NCBI RefSeq assembly: GCF_020360975.1
Contig: NW_025408673.1
Span: 1,240,001 to 1,304,000 of the forward strand
Length of the DNA stretch: 64,000 nucleotides
Source of the DNA: Hirsutella rhossiliensis
Taxonomy: Eukaryota; Ascomycota; Sordariomycetes; Hypocreales; Ophiocordycipitaceae
Direction: 5' to 3'
In this document: piece by piece, positions 1-12,010 of the stretch
Numbering within the stretch: the first letter of the stretch is position 1
Layout of the letters: every line of letters begins with the position of its first letter
The notes under the pieces: model-generated
Database searches by the model: none
Seen by the model: the letters and a program-made list of their open reading frames with translations, nothing else
Told to the model about the DNA's origin: nothing
Translations under genes and position numbers: made by a program

Positions 1-3000
1 CTAAAAGAGGGCTCTTAGGAAAACCTAATCGTTATTAACCTTACTTATTAGCTTTAAGTAGTACTAACTAATAACTAGGGCGGGATATATCTTTCCTAGG
101 AAATATAAAACTAAATCCTATTTACCTAGGATAAAAGGCTAGAAGATAAAGATACTACCGCCGATATAAGAGAAGAAACTAAAGAAATAAAAGATAAGAT
201 CTTATTTATTCTTAATATAATAAAAGTAGAACCTATAGGACTAAGTAGTTCGCTTAGAATACTAAGGAACTAGCTAATTATAAAAGCGGCGCTATAAACT
301 AAAATATTAAATCTAATAAAGCCGTCTTAGTTTATATATACTTAGATATCTATCTTTAAAACTAAAGGCTTAAACTAGCTATTAAATATATATATAGACT
401 TTAGTATAGCCTACTTTATAATTAAGGAAGACTAGCTTAACTACTTTAACGATATAACCCTTAATATAACCTAGTAGGTCCTATTATTTAGTATAAGGAA
501 AAGCTAAACTAAGGGTTAGGCGACCTTAATAATTAATATCTTAGGGAAATAAAGAATAGGATTTAAGGTTAGGTAATTTACTATTAGCGCCTAAGTAGTC
601 TAGACCCTATCTATAGGATTATTATTTAAATAAGATTTCTTAGTACTAAATAAAGTTAATATCTTAAACTTTAAGAGAATAATATCTATTAGCTTATATA
701 GTAACCTAATAGTTATAGCTCGCTTAACTTAATAGGGCTATATAATCTATTATTAAGTTATATACTAAGCTAACGTCGACGTCCTTATATATAGGATAAA
801 ACGCTTACTAATATAGATTAAGGATATACTAAGGGATCGTAACTTAGTATTTTTTCTAAGAGACCTATTATTAGCTTATAACTTAATCTAAGGTATAACT
901 TTAGTTATAGCGGTTAATACTACCGCTCGCTATATTAGATTTAAGAAAGGATAGTATTTAAGAATATTAATAGACCTTAGCGACGAAATATAGTTTTTAT
1001 AGATCGACCTACCTAAGGAAACCCTAGCTAAGCTAACTCTAACTAAAGAGCTAGCTATATAAATGTCTATAAAATATAGCGAACTATATTAAGATACTAA
1101 CCTATTAGTAGAAACCTTAGAGGAAGGGAGCCCTAAGTCCGCTAAAAGGGAACTCCTTTTATAAACGTATAAATAAACTCCGAACTATAAGATTAGGATT
1201 TTATAAGACTATAGCCTCTTAGAAATAACTACTTTAAAGGACGTTAAAATCTATAATTAAGACCCTATATTTATAGAAAAGATCTAATATATAGTTACTT
1301 CCTTCCTAACCTTATAAAAGGACTAAGGTACTATTAAGGTCTACTTAAACTACTATATATATATTCCGCTAGTAGAAAATTAATACTTATAAAAACTAGC
1401 TTTTAAGGCTTACCCGCTTAGCTAGAAGGATAAGGCGCTAATCGACTAGACCTATAAGGACCTATACGAAAAGGGGTATAAAGGTAACCCCGTTCGCTTA
1501 CTCTATATTTATAGTCTAAAGAACTATATATAGTAATAAAAAGGGCTAAATAGTAATAAACTTATACGCTCTTAATAGTATAGCTATCCTAGACGCTTAC
1601 TTAATAACGCTCTAGGAAGATATAATCTAAAAGCTATAAGGGAAATACTTTATTTTTACTATAAACGCTCGGTCTTTCTTTTATTAGTTCTTTATTTATA
1701 AGGAGTATTAAGAAAGGTTTATAGTAATTAGCTATAAAAGTATAAAATAACTAATAGTAGCCTTAATAGGATATAAGAACTTACTTATATATATCTAATA
1801 ATTTATAAACTAAATCCTTTAGGAATATATAGAATATTCCTCTAAGTATATTAATAATATTATAATATACTTAGATATAGAAAATAACTATATTTATTAC
1901 TTTTAAGCTATCTTTTAACTCTTTATAGACTATAACCTAGCCCTAGCTAGATCGAAATTACTCTTAAGCTACTTATCTATAAAACTATTAGGATTTTAAG
2001 TTAATAGTATTAGCTTAATAAATACTAAAGAACTAGTATAGGTATTATAGGATATAAAGTTTCTAAATACCCTATAGGTACTAGAAAAGTAGCTCGGCTT
2101 AGTTAACTAGCTATAGTACTTAGTAGCTTACTTCTCTTAAAAGGTAGAGGCGCTCTAGGTTTAGAAAATAGCGATACTTAAGAAAGTATAAGATAGTTAA
2201 GCGCTACTTAAAGGATCGGTAAGGAATAGATATACCTTTAAAGTAATATACTAACTGTCCTTAGTAGAAGAATAGGCCTTTTAAGATATTATAAATACTT
2301 TTATAGAACTAATAGGGCTATATTATTTCGACCTATAATAGCTATTATTCCTATAAATTAATACTAGCCGCGAGCTAGGCTTTATAGTAGTCGCTTTCTA
2401 CTTAGTACTAAGGGTAAACTATAACCTAGGAAGGACCTTACCTTAAACGAGTATTTAGCTAATCCTTTACCTTAGTAAACGCCTAACTAATAAAGAGCTT
2501 AGATACTAGCTTACTAAACTTAAAGTCGCTTATTTTTCCTAGGTATATTAAAAGCTCCGGTTATATATTATCTCTACCTTACTACTAAAGGTCGTTATAC
2601 TAACTAACTATACCGCTATAAGCGTAATCCTAAAGTAAATATTACTATTTACTACTAGTATAAAGATAAGTAATTTACTTATACTCGCTTTATAGTACCT
2701 TAACTAGTTTCCCTTAGAGGTTTATTATATTCCTAGAACTATAAATATTCTTATTAATATACTATCTTAACTACTATCTATAATATATAGGAAATATAAA
2801 CCTAGGGAATTAAACTATATTTAGGAAGATAAAGCGCTAGTCGAATATATATATATAGTTATAAAATCCTTTATTTAACCTAACTTATACTACAAGATCT
2901 AGGAAGTATATATAGAAGAACCTAGGTAGGCCGGTATATTAAAGTAGCTTAAAAGTAATAAGTCTTAGATTAGTCTCTTATTCGTTTAATAGAATAAGTT

Positions 3001-3150
3001 ACTTTACCTAGTTAAGTCTAAAGGTCGTTATTAGCTCTATATCCCTACTACCTATACTAAGGAAATTATTACTAATAACTATACGCGTAAATTTTACCTT
3101 AGACGGTAAAGGATATAAGAGGAGTTATCCTTTACGTTTACTATTACTAG

Positions 3151-3580
3151 TTTAATAGTAGCTATAGTATATACCTAAAGATATACCTACGCTAATAGTA
3201 ATAGTAGTAGCTAGATACTAAGGGATAAGAGGGTCTAAGGGGAATAAAGGAAAAGAGAAAGCACTAAGTAAGGTAAGGTAAAGGTAAAGAAGGCTAAAAA
3301 AAAGTATATTAGTAAAAGAAGATATAAAAGAAGATAATAATATAAGATAATAATAAAAGAAGATACTAATACTAATACTATCTACTAGCTAAGGAGGAAA
3401 AGATACCTCTTTTATAGACTAAATTTTCCTTCCTTCTTCCTTAGATAAATAAAGGCTAAGGGATTATTTAATTAAGAAAAGGGCTAGCTAGAGACTCTAC
3501 TAAGGATCCTACTAAGGACCCTACTAAAGACTCTACTATATAGGCTATATATTCCTTAGGGTAAAGATGCCCTTATTAAA
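3151..3580 (+). repeat. LRX repeat copy 1 inserted in Gyp1 integrase
   Basis: This 430-bp copy matches 42,391-42,822 and 52,379-52,814. It begins TTTAATAG and ends ATTAAA, a short terminal inverted repeat, and both sides are flanked by CTAG. Near its right end is a 12-bp tandem repeat (about four units of ACCCTACTAAGG). Removing the copy and one CTAG joins the two halves of the integrase zinc-binding region. It is either a solo LTR with a 4-bp target duplication or a Tc1/mariner-type MITE with a TA duplication. The two flanks cannot tell these apart. Confidence 0.8.
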
Positions 3581-4399
3581 CTAGCTTTAAGAGACTTATC
3601 GATAGCTTTATCGATAAGTATAACGCTTATTATAAGAACTAAACCGACTAATTAAAGGCCCTTAGCGAGTTAGTTTTAATTACTTTCTTAGCCTTACCTT
3701 TCTATATAATTACTATAGATTTTATTATAGGGCTCTTAGACGTTTTTATAAACCGAACTCTATAAATACTACCTATTAAGGTCTACTATAATATACTACT
3801 AATAGTAACTAATAAGTTCTTAAAAATAAAGCTCCTTATCCTAAGCTATAGCTAGTTTACTATAGAGGACTAAGCTAAGGTACTATTTACTAAGTTAATA
3901 TACTATAACTAAGGGATTCCTACTTAGATTATTTTTAACTAAGACCCTTAGTTCCTTTTAGCGTTTTAAAAAGGACTATAAATAACGTATAAGTCTAAGT
4001 TACTAGTATCTATAGCTTAGTATCCTTAGACTAATAGCTTATTAAAATAATATAACTAAGTAGTTAAAACTATACTTTAGTTTTTTATAACCGACTTCCT
4101 ATCCTATTAATAAGTTAATACGTTACTATTACTTTAATTTACCTTTAATAACTCTTACTCCTTAGTAATAGGTACCTCTTTAAGCAAGCTATTAACTAAG
4201 ATATAGATAAACGATAGTAAGCGATACCTTAAAAAAGGCCCCTTATAGATAGATAGGGAGATACTTAAAAACTAAGCTAGGATCTCGATCGCTTTAGCTT
4301 AAGCGGAAATAAAAAAGTAGTATAATATAAAGTACTAAGAGCTAGAGTTTAAGCCTAGAGACTAGGTATAGCTCTAGCTAGGGAAAGGATATAGTATAG

Positions 4400-4958
4400 C
4401 TAATAGGTAGGTAGCTCTTAAGGTATATAAGTAAAAGCGGAATTTTAGGAAATTAAGGAATTATATAAGACTACGTAATAGAGGGGAAGAAGGAGTATAA
4501 GGTAGGATTTTCAACGGAATTTATTAGTAGTATATTAGTATATAGAAGAGGTGTTAAAGTTAATAATTCTATCTCTATCTACTAGCGGACATACTATCTT
4601 ATATAGATAATTATAGCTAAACGGAAGAACCTTTCGGGACTAGATTTAAGCTGCCGTATAGCCCTAAGACTAAGAAATTCCGTGATACCTCGAGTAAATC
4701 TAGAAGTGTCTTAGTTCTACTAATATTTATGTTTAAAGGAGGTTAGTCGTGCTAGTGTTCTTAAGAGGTCTTAGCTAGTATTCTAAGCTAGCTCTATTCC
4801 TTTAATTCCCAATTATACGATAACCAGTAACCCGCTTAATGTATAATAACATGTAAAATAACGAGCGATTCTTGCTCTATAGGATAGGATTTTAACTATA
4901 ATTAATATACTACTTATTAGCTTATATAATTAGGAGAGTATATTATAGCTACTTTATT
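4400..4958. mobile_element. 559-bp insertion in Gyp1, core almost free of RIP
   Basis: The Gyp1 frame breaks after GKGYSI at 4,399 and resumes in frame at VGTPFLIVAKLKERY from 4,964 if one copy of TATAG (4,395-4,399 and 4,959-4,963) is removed. That makes this a clean insertion with a 5-bp target duplication. Bases 4,540-4,890 keep CpA and TpG, unlike the surroundings. Length and duplication fit a solo LTR, but the ends are not TG and CA, no second copy was found in the window, and there is no coding signal. Confidence 0.55.
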
Positions 4959-5360
4959 TATAGTAGGAACACCGTTCCTTATAGTAGCAAAGTTAAAGGA
5001 ACGCTATATAAGACCGTTCGAAGTCCTTAAACTGATCGGCTATTTAGCTTACTACCTCGACCTAGCTAAATCCCTAAATATCTATAACGTTATTTCTATT
5101 ATATAGCTATAGCTAGCTAAATAACTAAACGCTTAACCTAGCCTAAAACCTAATACTAACTACTAGGAAGTTAAAAGAATCCTTAACTTTAAAACTTATA
5201 AATATAGCTTAGGGACCGCTTATATAAAATACCTTATTAGCTAGAAAGGCTAGCTAAGTAGCTATAATTCTAAGGTAGCCGCTAAGGATATTATCGCTAA
5301 AGACCTTATTAAAGAGTTTAATATATAGTAAGGAGCGTTATAAGGTTATATTACTTATAC

Positions 5361-5560
5361 TTAGAAGCTCCGCGCGCGCGCTATATAATAGTATAAGCCG
5401 CTATAGCTAAGGGAGAAATAATAGTATATAGTACGCGCTATTACTATTTATTCTCTTAAAAGTCTAAGGATAGGTTAACTAGCTAATAAGTATTAATAGG
5501 CCGCTTATAGTAAACGGTAATTTAATTTTATATTTTAGTACCTATATTTATTTTTATTTT
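5361..5560. other. AT-rich spacer between Gyp1 and Gyp2
   Basis: No gene or recognisable domain is visible. It lies between the end of the Gyp1 chromodomain and the first recognisable Gyp2 sequence, and probably holds untranslated ends of one or both elements. It is heavily RIP-mutated. Confidence 0.4.
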
Positions 5561-5839
5561 AGGAACCTAATTTCCTTATCCTTTTATACTCCCTTTTTTA
5601 TACTAAACCGCGCCCCTCTTATACTTATATTTAAGGTTCCCGCTATCTAAAGCTATAAGTATTATAGTAAGGACTTAGTATTTCGCTAGTATTTCTCTAA
5701 CTAAATCTACCGCGGACTACTACGCTTAAGCCTTAAGGGATTCCGCTATATAGTCTAATTATATAAGAATAAAGTAGAGCTCCTTTATAACCTTAAGTCT
5801 AATACGGCTATATCTACTAAGTAAAAATAACTATTACTA

Positions 5840-8800
5840 AGTCTTTATTAAAGAGTTCTTATAGATTATACTACTACTTAATAAGCTAATAGCGGATAAG
5901 GCCGTTTTCTCCTAAGAGCCTATATAGGTAGAGGCGTTCTAAGCCCTTAAGGACTTATTTTTATAGGCCTTAATACTACTATAATAAGACTTTAATAATT
6001 CCTTAACTATAAAAGTAAACTATAGTAGCTATATACTTAAGGGAACCTTATCCTAAGAAGTAAAATAGTAAAGGAGGCTAGTAGCGTTCTACTTATATAA
6101 GCTTACTACGGTAAAGAAGAACTACTTAATCTATAATAAGAAGATATTAGCGATTATTAGCTACCTTAAGTAATAGTAAGTAGAGCTCTATAGCTACGAG
6201 AGCTTTAAGATCCTTATAAACTATTAAAACCTTAAATACTTTATAACTTAATAGTATCTTTTAAAGCGGTAGGCGCGCTAAGTAAAGTATCTCTTACGCT
6301 TTTAGTTCTATATTAAGTATAGACTAAGTAAGGAGGCTATAGTTTTAGACGCCCTCTTATAGAGAGAGTAAGACTAGCTTACCTTTATAGACCTTAATAC
6401 GCGAGATATATAGATAATCCTAGATAAAGCGCTCTAGATTTACCTTACTATTACTTTATTAAAGGTAAAGGGTAACCCCGTAAGAGTAGCTAGGGTCCTA
6501 GCCCTTATTAAGGGTACGCCTAATATCCCTTAATATATCTTTTAAGATAAAGAGATCTAATACTTATAAGACTAGCTAGCGGTATAGAATAGTATATATA
6601 TAAGTATATACTATACTATAAAGGTAGGGGCGCGCTTACTTAACCGCGGCCTTAAGTTAAAAGTCTAAGTAAACGACTACTATATTAACCCCTATAGCTA
6701 CCTCCGCTATAAGGGTAGGCTATAGGTCTTAGGCGTGCTAGTAATAATAAAGGCTATAGCTAGGGCGGCCCCCTTAAAAGTTAAGGAGTAAGATAAGTTA
6801 AGAAGGCGGATTATATAGATAATCTATAACTTAAGTATAATCGGCTATCTTAGCTATAAGGGCACGCTAGTAGTAATTAGCTAGGACTTTTACTAGCTAC
6901 TTATAATACTATATATCTATTATTTCCTTTATAACTATAATATTTATAGCCGCTTAAAGATTTAGTAAGCGCTTAAGAAAGGGCTATTAAAGTTACTATT
7001 AGTCCTAAGCTAGTTCTATATATATATATATATAGAGTTTATTATAGACCTCCCCCTTATAATAAGCGGTAACTATAATCTTTAAGTAATTAAAGACCGT
7101 TTAAGTAAGGAGGTAGTACTAAAGCTAATACTATTTATAAAAGTAAAGGCTTATACTAAGCGCTTCTTTTAGTACTACGCTTACTTTTATTAATAGCTAG
7201 CCTCGATTACTAGTAATAAAAGCATTAATTAAACTAGCCGCTTTTAATAGTACTTTTATAAGCTACTTTAAGTTACTTAGTATTAAGAGGTATAAGTAAT
7301 AAGTATAGGATTAAGTAATTAATAACGTAAGTAAAAGGATCGGTTAAAGGAGTATAAGGTAGGATTATATCTAGAGTTTATAGCGAGTATATAAGGGGCT
7401 AAATAATATATTAAAAGAATAGCGTTATAAAAGATACTTATAAACTTACTTATTTTATCTACTACTCCTAAGGAAATCCTTTGTTTTTTATAAACTATTA
7501 CTCGCCTACTAGTAGACTAATTAGTTAGCTTTCTAGTATATTCTATAATACTTAAAAAGCTCTATCTATAGTATATCCTCCTAACTTAGTAGGTAGTTTA
7601 AATATAACGTAATAGTTAACGTAAGACTATAGGTTCTAGTATAAGTAGTAGATTTAACTAGAATATTCTATGCTCTACCTATTCTTATATCGCGGATATC
7701 TTTAAAACCGCTAAGCTAAAATAAGTAATAAGGTATCTATTCTACTCCTAATTAACTTATATAATTTATATATATTTTTATTTATTAAGATAAGCTTATC
7801 TTAACTTACTTTTCTTAAAGGAAGGTATAGATATTTAGTAAAGGTCTTTTATCTTTAAGGGTTATTCCCTTAAACTATATTATAAAGCCTCTTTTTACTA
7901 GCTTATTTTATAGAGCCTCCCTATACTTATTATTTCTTTATAATAGTAAAATAAGAATATAAAGGTTTATTTTATACTTAGTTACTAAGTATAGCCTACT
8001 ACTTATAAATTAATAAAGGGCTTAAACGCCTTAACTAAGAAGTATAAGCTTACTTTTAAAGGGTAATAGCCTATAACTAAGTAAACTAAGATTAGTAGCT
8101 TCTTATAGCCTAGATAGCGCTTAATAGTAGGTCGAACTTATCTATTAGTATATTTTCCTTTCTTACGCTATATAGGTTTAAACCGCTATTAGTATAGCTT
8201 ATTATTATAGATATAGGCATAGAGCGCTACCTAGCTAGCTTCTTAAAAGTTAGGGCGTCTACTTTTATATAGAAGCTATAATAAGTTATAGAGTTCTACT
8301 AATCTTCGATAGCGTCTACCGCCTAAGACTAAGAGCGGTAAGCTAATAAGTTATAGGATCCTATAAATAGGTTCGCGGTAAGGGATAAGGTTTAGCTAAA
8401 CCTTTATAGCTATAGGTTAATAAGGCTAAAAAAGAAGCTTAACTAGCTATACGCTAAGTATATAGTAAAAAGGGTACTAAGTCTATAAACTATAAAGCTA
8501 AAAGGGCTACCCTTTAATATTTATACTATAATTAACGTCGACCTCTTTTATCGCGCTATTATAGACCCTTTACTAAGCTAAGAGATAGCGGATCCTTAAC
8601 TAGCTATAATCCTTATTAAGGGGAAAAAGGAGTTCTTAGTAAATAAGTTATAAATAGCCCGTTAAAAAAATATAGGCTATAGTAAGAGGCGTAAAGTCCT
8701 CGTTAAGTAGCGCGGCTACTAAGACTTAATATAAGAGCCGGCTTCTAAGTTTAAAAGCGCGGTAGCTCTAAATAAGTTTAAGGCCCTTTATAGGCTAGTA

Positions 8801-8880
8801 AAGGAAAATAACGGCCTAGTAAGAGAAGCTACCCCCTTAGTAGTAAAGTAGCTAGTACCTTAAGACATAAGGGAGACTAT
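5840..8880 (+). pseudogene. Gyp2 pol remnant: RNase H, integrase, chromodomain
   Basis: RNase H landmarks are VEAF, ALKDLFL (about 5,930), LVAFYLYKLTTVKKNYLIY (about 6,080) and NLKYFIT (about 6,225). The integrase zinc-binding region is at about 6,840-6,960. The core begins FIYIYRVYYRPPP near 7,020 and reaches YKLL-VT at 7,276. It resumes after the inserted LTR as LLSIAYYL (normally RLSTAYHP) at 7,982, continues through ALNSRSNLSIS near 8,120, and ends in a chromodomain-like segment near 8,650-8,740. The frame is continuous across the LTR if one CTTAG is removed. Many RIP stops make it a pseudogene. Confidence 0.8.
7281..7976 (+). repeat. Solo LTR in the Gyp2 integrase, TSD CTTAG
   Basis: The 696-bp sequence is flanked by CTTAG at 7,276-7,280 and 7,977-7,981 and interrupts the Gyp2 integrase frame exactly. 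It starts TATTAAGAGG and ends TTTATA, which suits a TG...CA LTR after RIP. An inverted relative is at 21,765-22,461. No internal retrotransposon region lies next to it, so it is a solo LTR left by LTR-LTR recombination. It is heavily RIP-mutated. Confidence 0.85.
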
Positions 8881-8949
8881 ACCCCGCCCTTAAGAAAGCG
8901 GCGGGGTACTAAGCTTATAGCGGTCGCTTCGCTAATATAAGGTATAAGT

Positions 8950-10380
8950 ATATATTATAGATACCGTAACTATAGATAATAAGTAAGGCGTACTTAGGTT
9001 AGCGGTAGTATAAATAAATTATATTAGCTTTTATAGGCGCGCTTAAGGGCATATAAACTAGGCCTAGTAGGCCTTCTTTTTTAATAGGGTCTTAACTACT
9101 AAGCGGTCTTCCTTATCTACCTCCTTATCCTCCTCTTTAGTATAAGGCGCGGCCCTAGCCTTAAGGGCGCGGATCCGGCCCTCTAAGCTACCTAGCTAAG
9201 CGGCGACGGCGGCGGTGCTAGTAGTAGTAGAGGCGGCGGCGGTAGAGGTAGCGGGGGCGGCTAAGGCGGCGGCGACGGTGCCCCTAAGAGAGAGAGAGTT
9301 AGCGCTATAGAGAGTATAAGAAAAGGAGCTTATATACTTAGGTATAAGGGCGGCGCGCTCGAGGAACTATAAGTTATAGTAGGCGGCGGCGGTAGCGGTT
9401 AAGGCGCGCTTAGCCTTATTTTAGTCCTTACCTAGCTCCGCGGCGCTCTAAGCTATAGTAGTATAAGTAAGGACGGGCGGCGTAACCTTATAGGCGCGGC
9501 TAGCCTAGGTATATAAGAAGTAGCTACCCTAAGAGCGGCCGGCCTAGTTAGTATAAGGGAGGGACTATAAGGTATACTATATATAAAGGGAATCGCGGGT
9601 AGCGCTTTAGGCTATAGCGCGCTTATATTAATATAAGGAGTTAGTAATACTCGCGAGAATAAAGGTAGAGGGGCTTATAAAGGAAGGCGGCGAGGACCTA
9701 TGCTTATTATTATTATCGTTATTATCGTTATTTTCGCGGCGGCTAGTAGTAGAAAGCGTAGTAGGGGCGGCGGCAGCGTAGGTAGTAAAGTTAATAGCTA
9801 AGAAGCTAGGTAGCGGGTAGCGCGGAGTAGCGGTAAGCGCGACTAGGGCGGTAGGGGTAGTAAGTAAGGTAGCGGGCGAGGTAAGGGCGCGATTAATAAA
9901 GTTATCGATCTTAATAAAGAAGTAAGATAAGGTAAGAGAGGATAAATTAAATTATTTAAATAACTAGTAAGGGTATAGGTTAGCTTATATATAGGCGGTA
10001 GCGTATAGCTAAACGCTAAGAGACTTATAGTTATAGTTATAGCTATTGCTATTAATATTAATAATAATAATATAGTTAAAAAGAAAGAGTAATAACAGCG
10101 CGCTAGTAAGTTATTTACCTTTTAACCGCGCGCTAAGATATAAGATTAACGTTATAAGGGACCGCTTATTAAGAGAGGGGCAAGGACCTTATATAAAGGT
10201 ATTTACCCTTAGTATAGGTCTAAGTATTAGCCTAGACCTTAGCTAATAGCGTTATAGGGTAAGGTAGGCTATATATATAAATACGTATTTAATAGTAGTA
10301 AGCGTAGTATATAGTTAGATTTTATATAGCTTATTATTATAATATAATAAAAGGCACCTATAGTATAACCTTCTACCTAC
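8950..10380 (-). other. Unrecognised GC-rich, Ala/Thr-rich coding remnant
   Basis: Between Gyp2 and LINE-3 lies RIP-mutated sequence with long GGC/GCG tracts (about 9,170-9,400 and 9,740-9,880). On the minus strand it reads as an alanine-, threonine- and serine-rich protein from about 10,050 down to 9,000, with blocks such as TAAAAPTTLSTTSRREN and an NDN repeat near 9,700-9,730. The runs survive because GCG/GCC codons contain no CpA. It could be a gag-like or low-complexity gene remnant, but I recognise no domain. The right 250 bp, next to LINE-3, are AT-rich and featureless. Confidence 0.3.
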
Positions 10381-10939
10381 CCTATAATAAGGGCCTAGCT
10401 TTAGTATAAGGGGCCTAAGACCCTTAAGAGCTTAATAAAGCTTTTTTAAAGGCTTTAAAACTAAGCTTTTTTAAAGGTCTTAGGGGCCTTTAAAGGATCC
10501 CTTATTAAGGCTTTAAAAGCTAAAGTAGCTTTACTACTACTAAAGATATAATTTAAAAGGGTATACCTCTCTTATACCCTTTAGACCTTATACTTCTTAC
10601 TTAGTTACCTTATAAAGTAAGCTTATAACTTAGCTATATAGAGCGACCTCGCCGACTTAGGCTTTAACTTATAAGCCTTAAGCTATATTAAGCTATATAT
10701 ATAGCTCTTCCGCCTCCTTAAAGGCCTAGTAGCTCTTATTAGACCTAACTATAACTTAAAAAGAAGAAAAGCTAGCTAAGAGCCCTTATAGGCCTTAAAG
10801 CCTAAGGCCTCTATTATAATAATAAAGGCCCTTAAGCCCTTAGCTAAGAAGTAGTATTAATACCTCTTAGCTAGCTTAGCTAGCTTAGAAGACTTTAGGT
10901 TACGGCCCCTAGCCTTTTATATTAATAGCTTTAAGGGGT

Positions 10940-11850
10940 GCTCTAAGGGATCCCTTATAAAGACTAATACTTACTCCTTTTATAAAATAAGCTTAGAAAA
11001 TAGGCCTATTAAAGTATACTATAAGAACCTAGGGCCCTTAATTAAAGTAACTAATATAAAGCAATTCGCGATACTAAGGGTCTTAGAAGACCTAACTAAG
11101 AGGCCTTAACCCTTAAGGCTTAGCCCCCTTAACCCCCTTATAAATACCTATATCTTTATAAATAGCTAAGCTACTATAAGGAAGGTTATAGGTTTCTTAG
11201 ACCTAGCTATCTATATTAAAGGGCTCCTATCTAGCTTAGAAGCTTTTTATAATATATAGCTATATTAATGCCCTAGCTACCTAGGGATCTTTAGTAATAA
11301 GCTTACTAACTAGCTAGCTAAAAGAGGCTTAGGGGCCCTTACCTAAGGGACCCCCTTAGTCTTTATTAGCTACTTATAAAGAAAGGTCTCGTAAGCTACT
11401 AAGGACTATTAAAAGGGACTCTAAGCTACTAAGGCGGCTAAAGGCCCTAGGGCTAAGGGCCTAGGTAAGCACTATATATCTATTTAAAAGACCCCTCGCC
11501 TAGCCCTTAGCCTAGAAAAGGACCTTATAGGGAGGCCTAAGCCGACCCTCTTAGCCTTTTACTAGCTCCTCTTTAAGGCCGGCTTCTTATTTTCCTTCTT
11601 AAAAAGGACTAATAAGGTAGACCGAGACGACTACTACTACGGCTAAGGAAGGCATACGGCTAAGCACCTTATCTTAAGGTGCCCGAACTATAGGAGGGAA
11701 AGAGAGGTCCTTTACCGGACCTCTAAGAGACGGGAGGGGGCTATTAGCCTACCTATTCTCTATAGCTCTAAGGAAGAAAGGGAAGCCCTTTTAACCTTCT
11801 TAGCTAAAATAGAGATAGGGACAGCTAAGTAGCTTAAAAAGGAGTAACCT
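10940..11850 (+). pseudogene. LINE-3 ORF2 C-terminus: RNase H and Cys/His tail
   Basis: The frame reads through RIP stops as a LINE RNase H: a YIFINS segment near 11,150 (normally IYTDS), then CPSYLGIFSNKLTN near 11,270 (normally CPSHLGIFGNELAD), followed by a C-terminal domain with the pattern Y-Y-Y-G-x3-HTAKHLILRCPNY near 11,630-11,695. Relatives normally have C-H-C there; the Cys and His codons have become Tyr through RIP. This tail is typical of Tad-clade LINEs. No reverse transcriptase remains in this copy. Confidence 0.75.
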
Positions 11851-11988
11851 AGGGGCCCTAGGGCCCTTAGGGGGGAAAATCACCGCGCGGGAGGAACCAG
11901 ACTAACCTTTCCTTTATCTTTGCCTTTATAGCTACCCTTTCCTTAATTAGTTATAAGCCCCCGGGCTCTATAGCTAGCTAGGACTGCT

Positions 11989-12010
11989 AATAGGGGCCTA
12001 CGCCCCTATT
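11989..12010 (+). other. Perfect hairpin in the LINE-3 3' UTR
   Basis: Two 9-base arms, AATAGGGGC and GCCCCTATT, enclose a 4-base loop about 40 bases before the A-tail. The same place in LINE-1 (22,986-23,003, minus strand) also forms a hairpin, with a G-C pair replaced by A-T on both arms. A stem-loop near the 3' end is a known recognition element for the reverse transcriptase of some LINEs. That role is inferred here. Confidence 0.6.

Larger units (their letters stand above)
1280..5340 (+). pseudogene. Gyp1 pol remnant: RT, RNase H, integrase, chromodomain
   Basis: Reading through the RIP stops gives RT from about 1,280. The stretch ARSFFYQF at about 1,670 and YINNIIIYLD at about 1,850 (normally YIDDIIIYSD) mark the polymerase palm; both active-site Asp codons have become Asn. 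The thumb and RNase H follow (VNSISLINTKE near 2,010; FPLEVYYIPRTINI near 2,710). The integrase zinc-binding region lies at 3,040-3,146 and 3,585-3,640, split by an inserted repeat. The core begins FYIITIDFI near 3,700 and runs to about 4,230. The C-terminal segment stops at 4,399 and resumes at 4,964 with a chromodomain ending near 5,340. It cannot be functional. Confidence 0.8.
1..5360 (+). mobile_element. Gyp1: RIP-degenerated Ty3/gypsy retrotransposon, left end outside window
   Basis: The readable gypsy order on this strand is reverse transcriptase, RNase H, integrase and chromodomain, so this is a chromovirus-type element. The gag and protease part would lie in about 1-1,000, but nothing there is clear enough to name. 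Two later insertions interrupt it, at 3,151-3,580 and about 4,400-4,958, and the pol frame resumes after each one. No LTR could be assigned. Stops are mainly TAG or TAA at former CAG, CAA or TGG codons, and no CpA or TpG occurs in bases 1-1,063. Confidence 0.85.
5560..8910 (+). mobile_element. Gyp2: 5'-truncated Ty3/gypsy retrotransposon
   Basis: Reading starts near the RT thumb and RNase H and continues through integrase to a chromodomain. No gag, protease or RT palm is present, so the left part is missing. A 696-bp solo LTR splits the integrase core at 7,281-7,976. A GC-rich hairpin-like sequence (CCCCGCC and GGCGGGG, about 8,881-8,906) lies just after the coding end. No LTRs belonging to Gyp2 itself could be found. 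Confidence 0.8.

Noticed and set aside
1..5360. AT-rich isochore, centromere or telomere explanation for base composition
   Set aside because: No telomeric repeats are seen, and the loss is specific to CpA/TpG while CpG remains. This is RIP of identifiable transposons, although RIPed blocks can also lie in centromeres, which this window alone cannot exclude.
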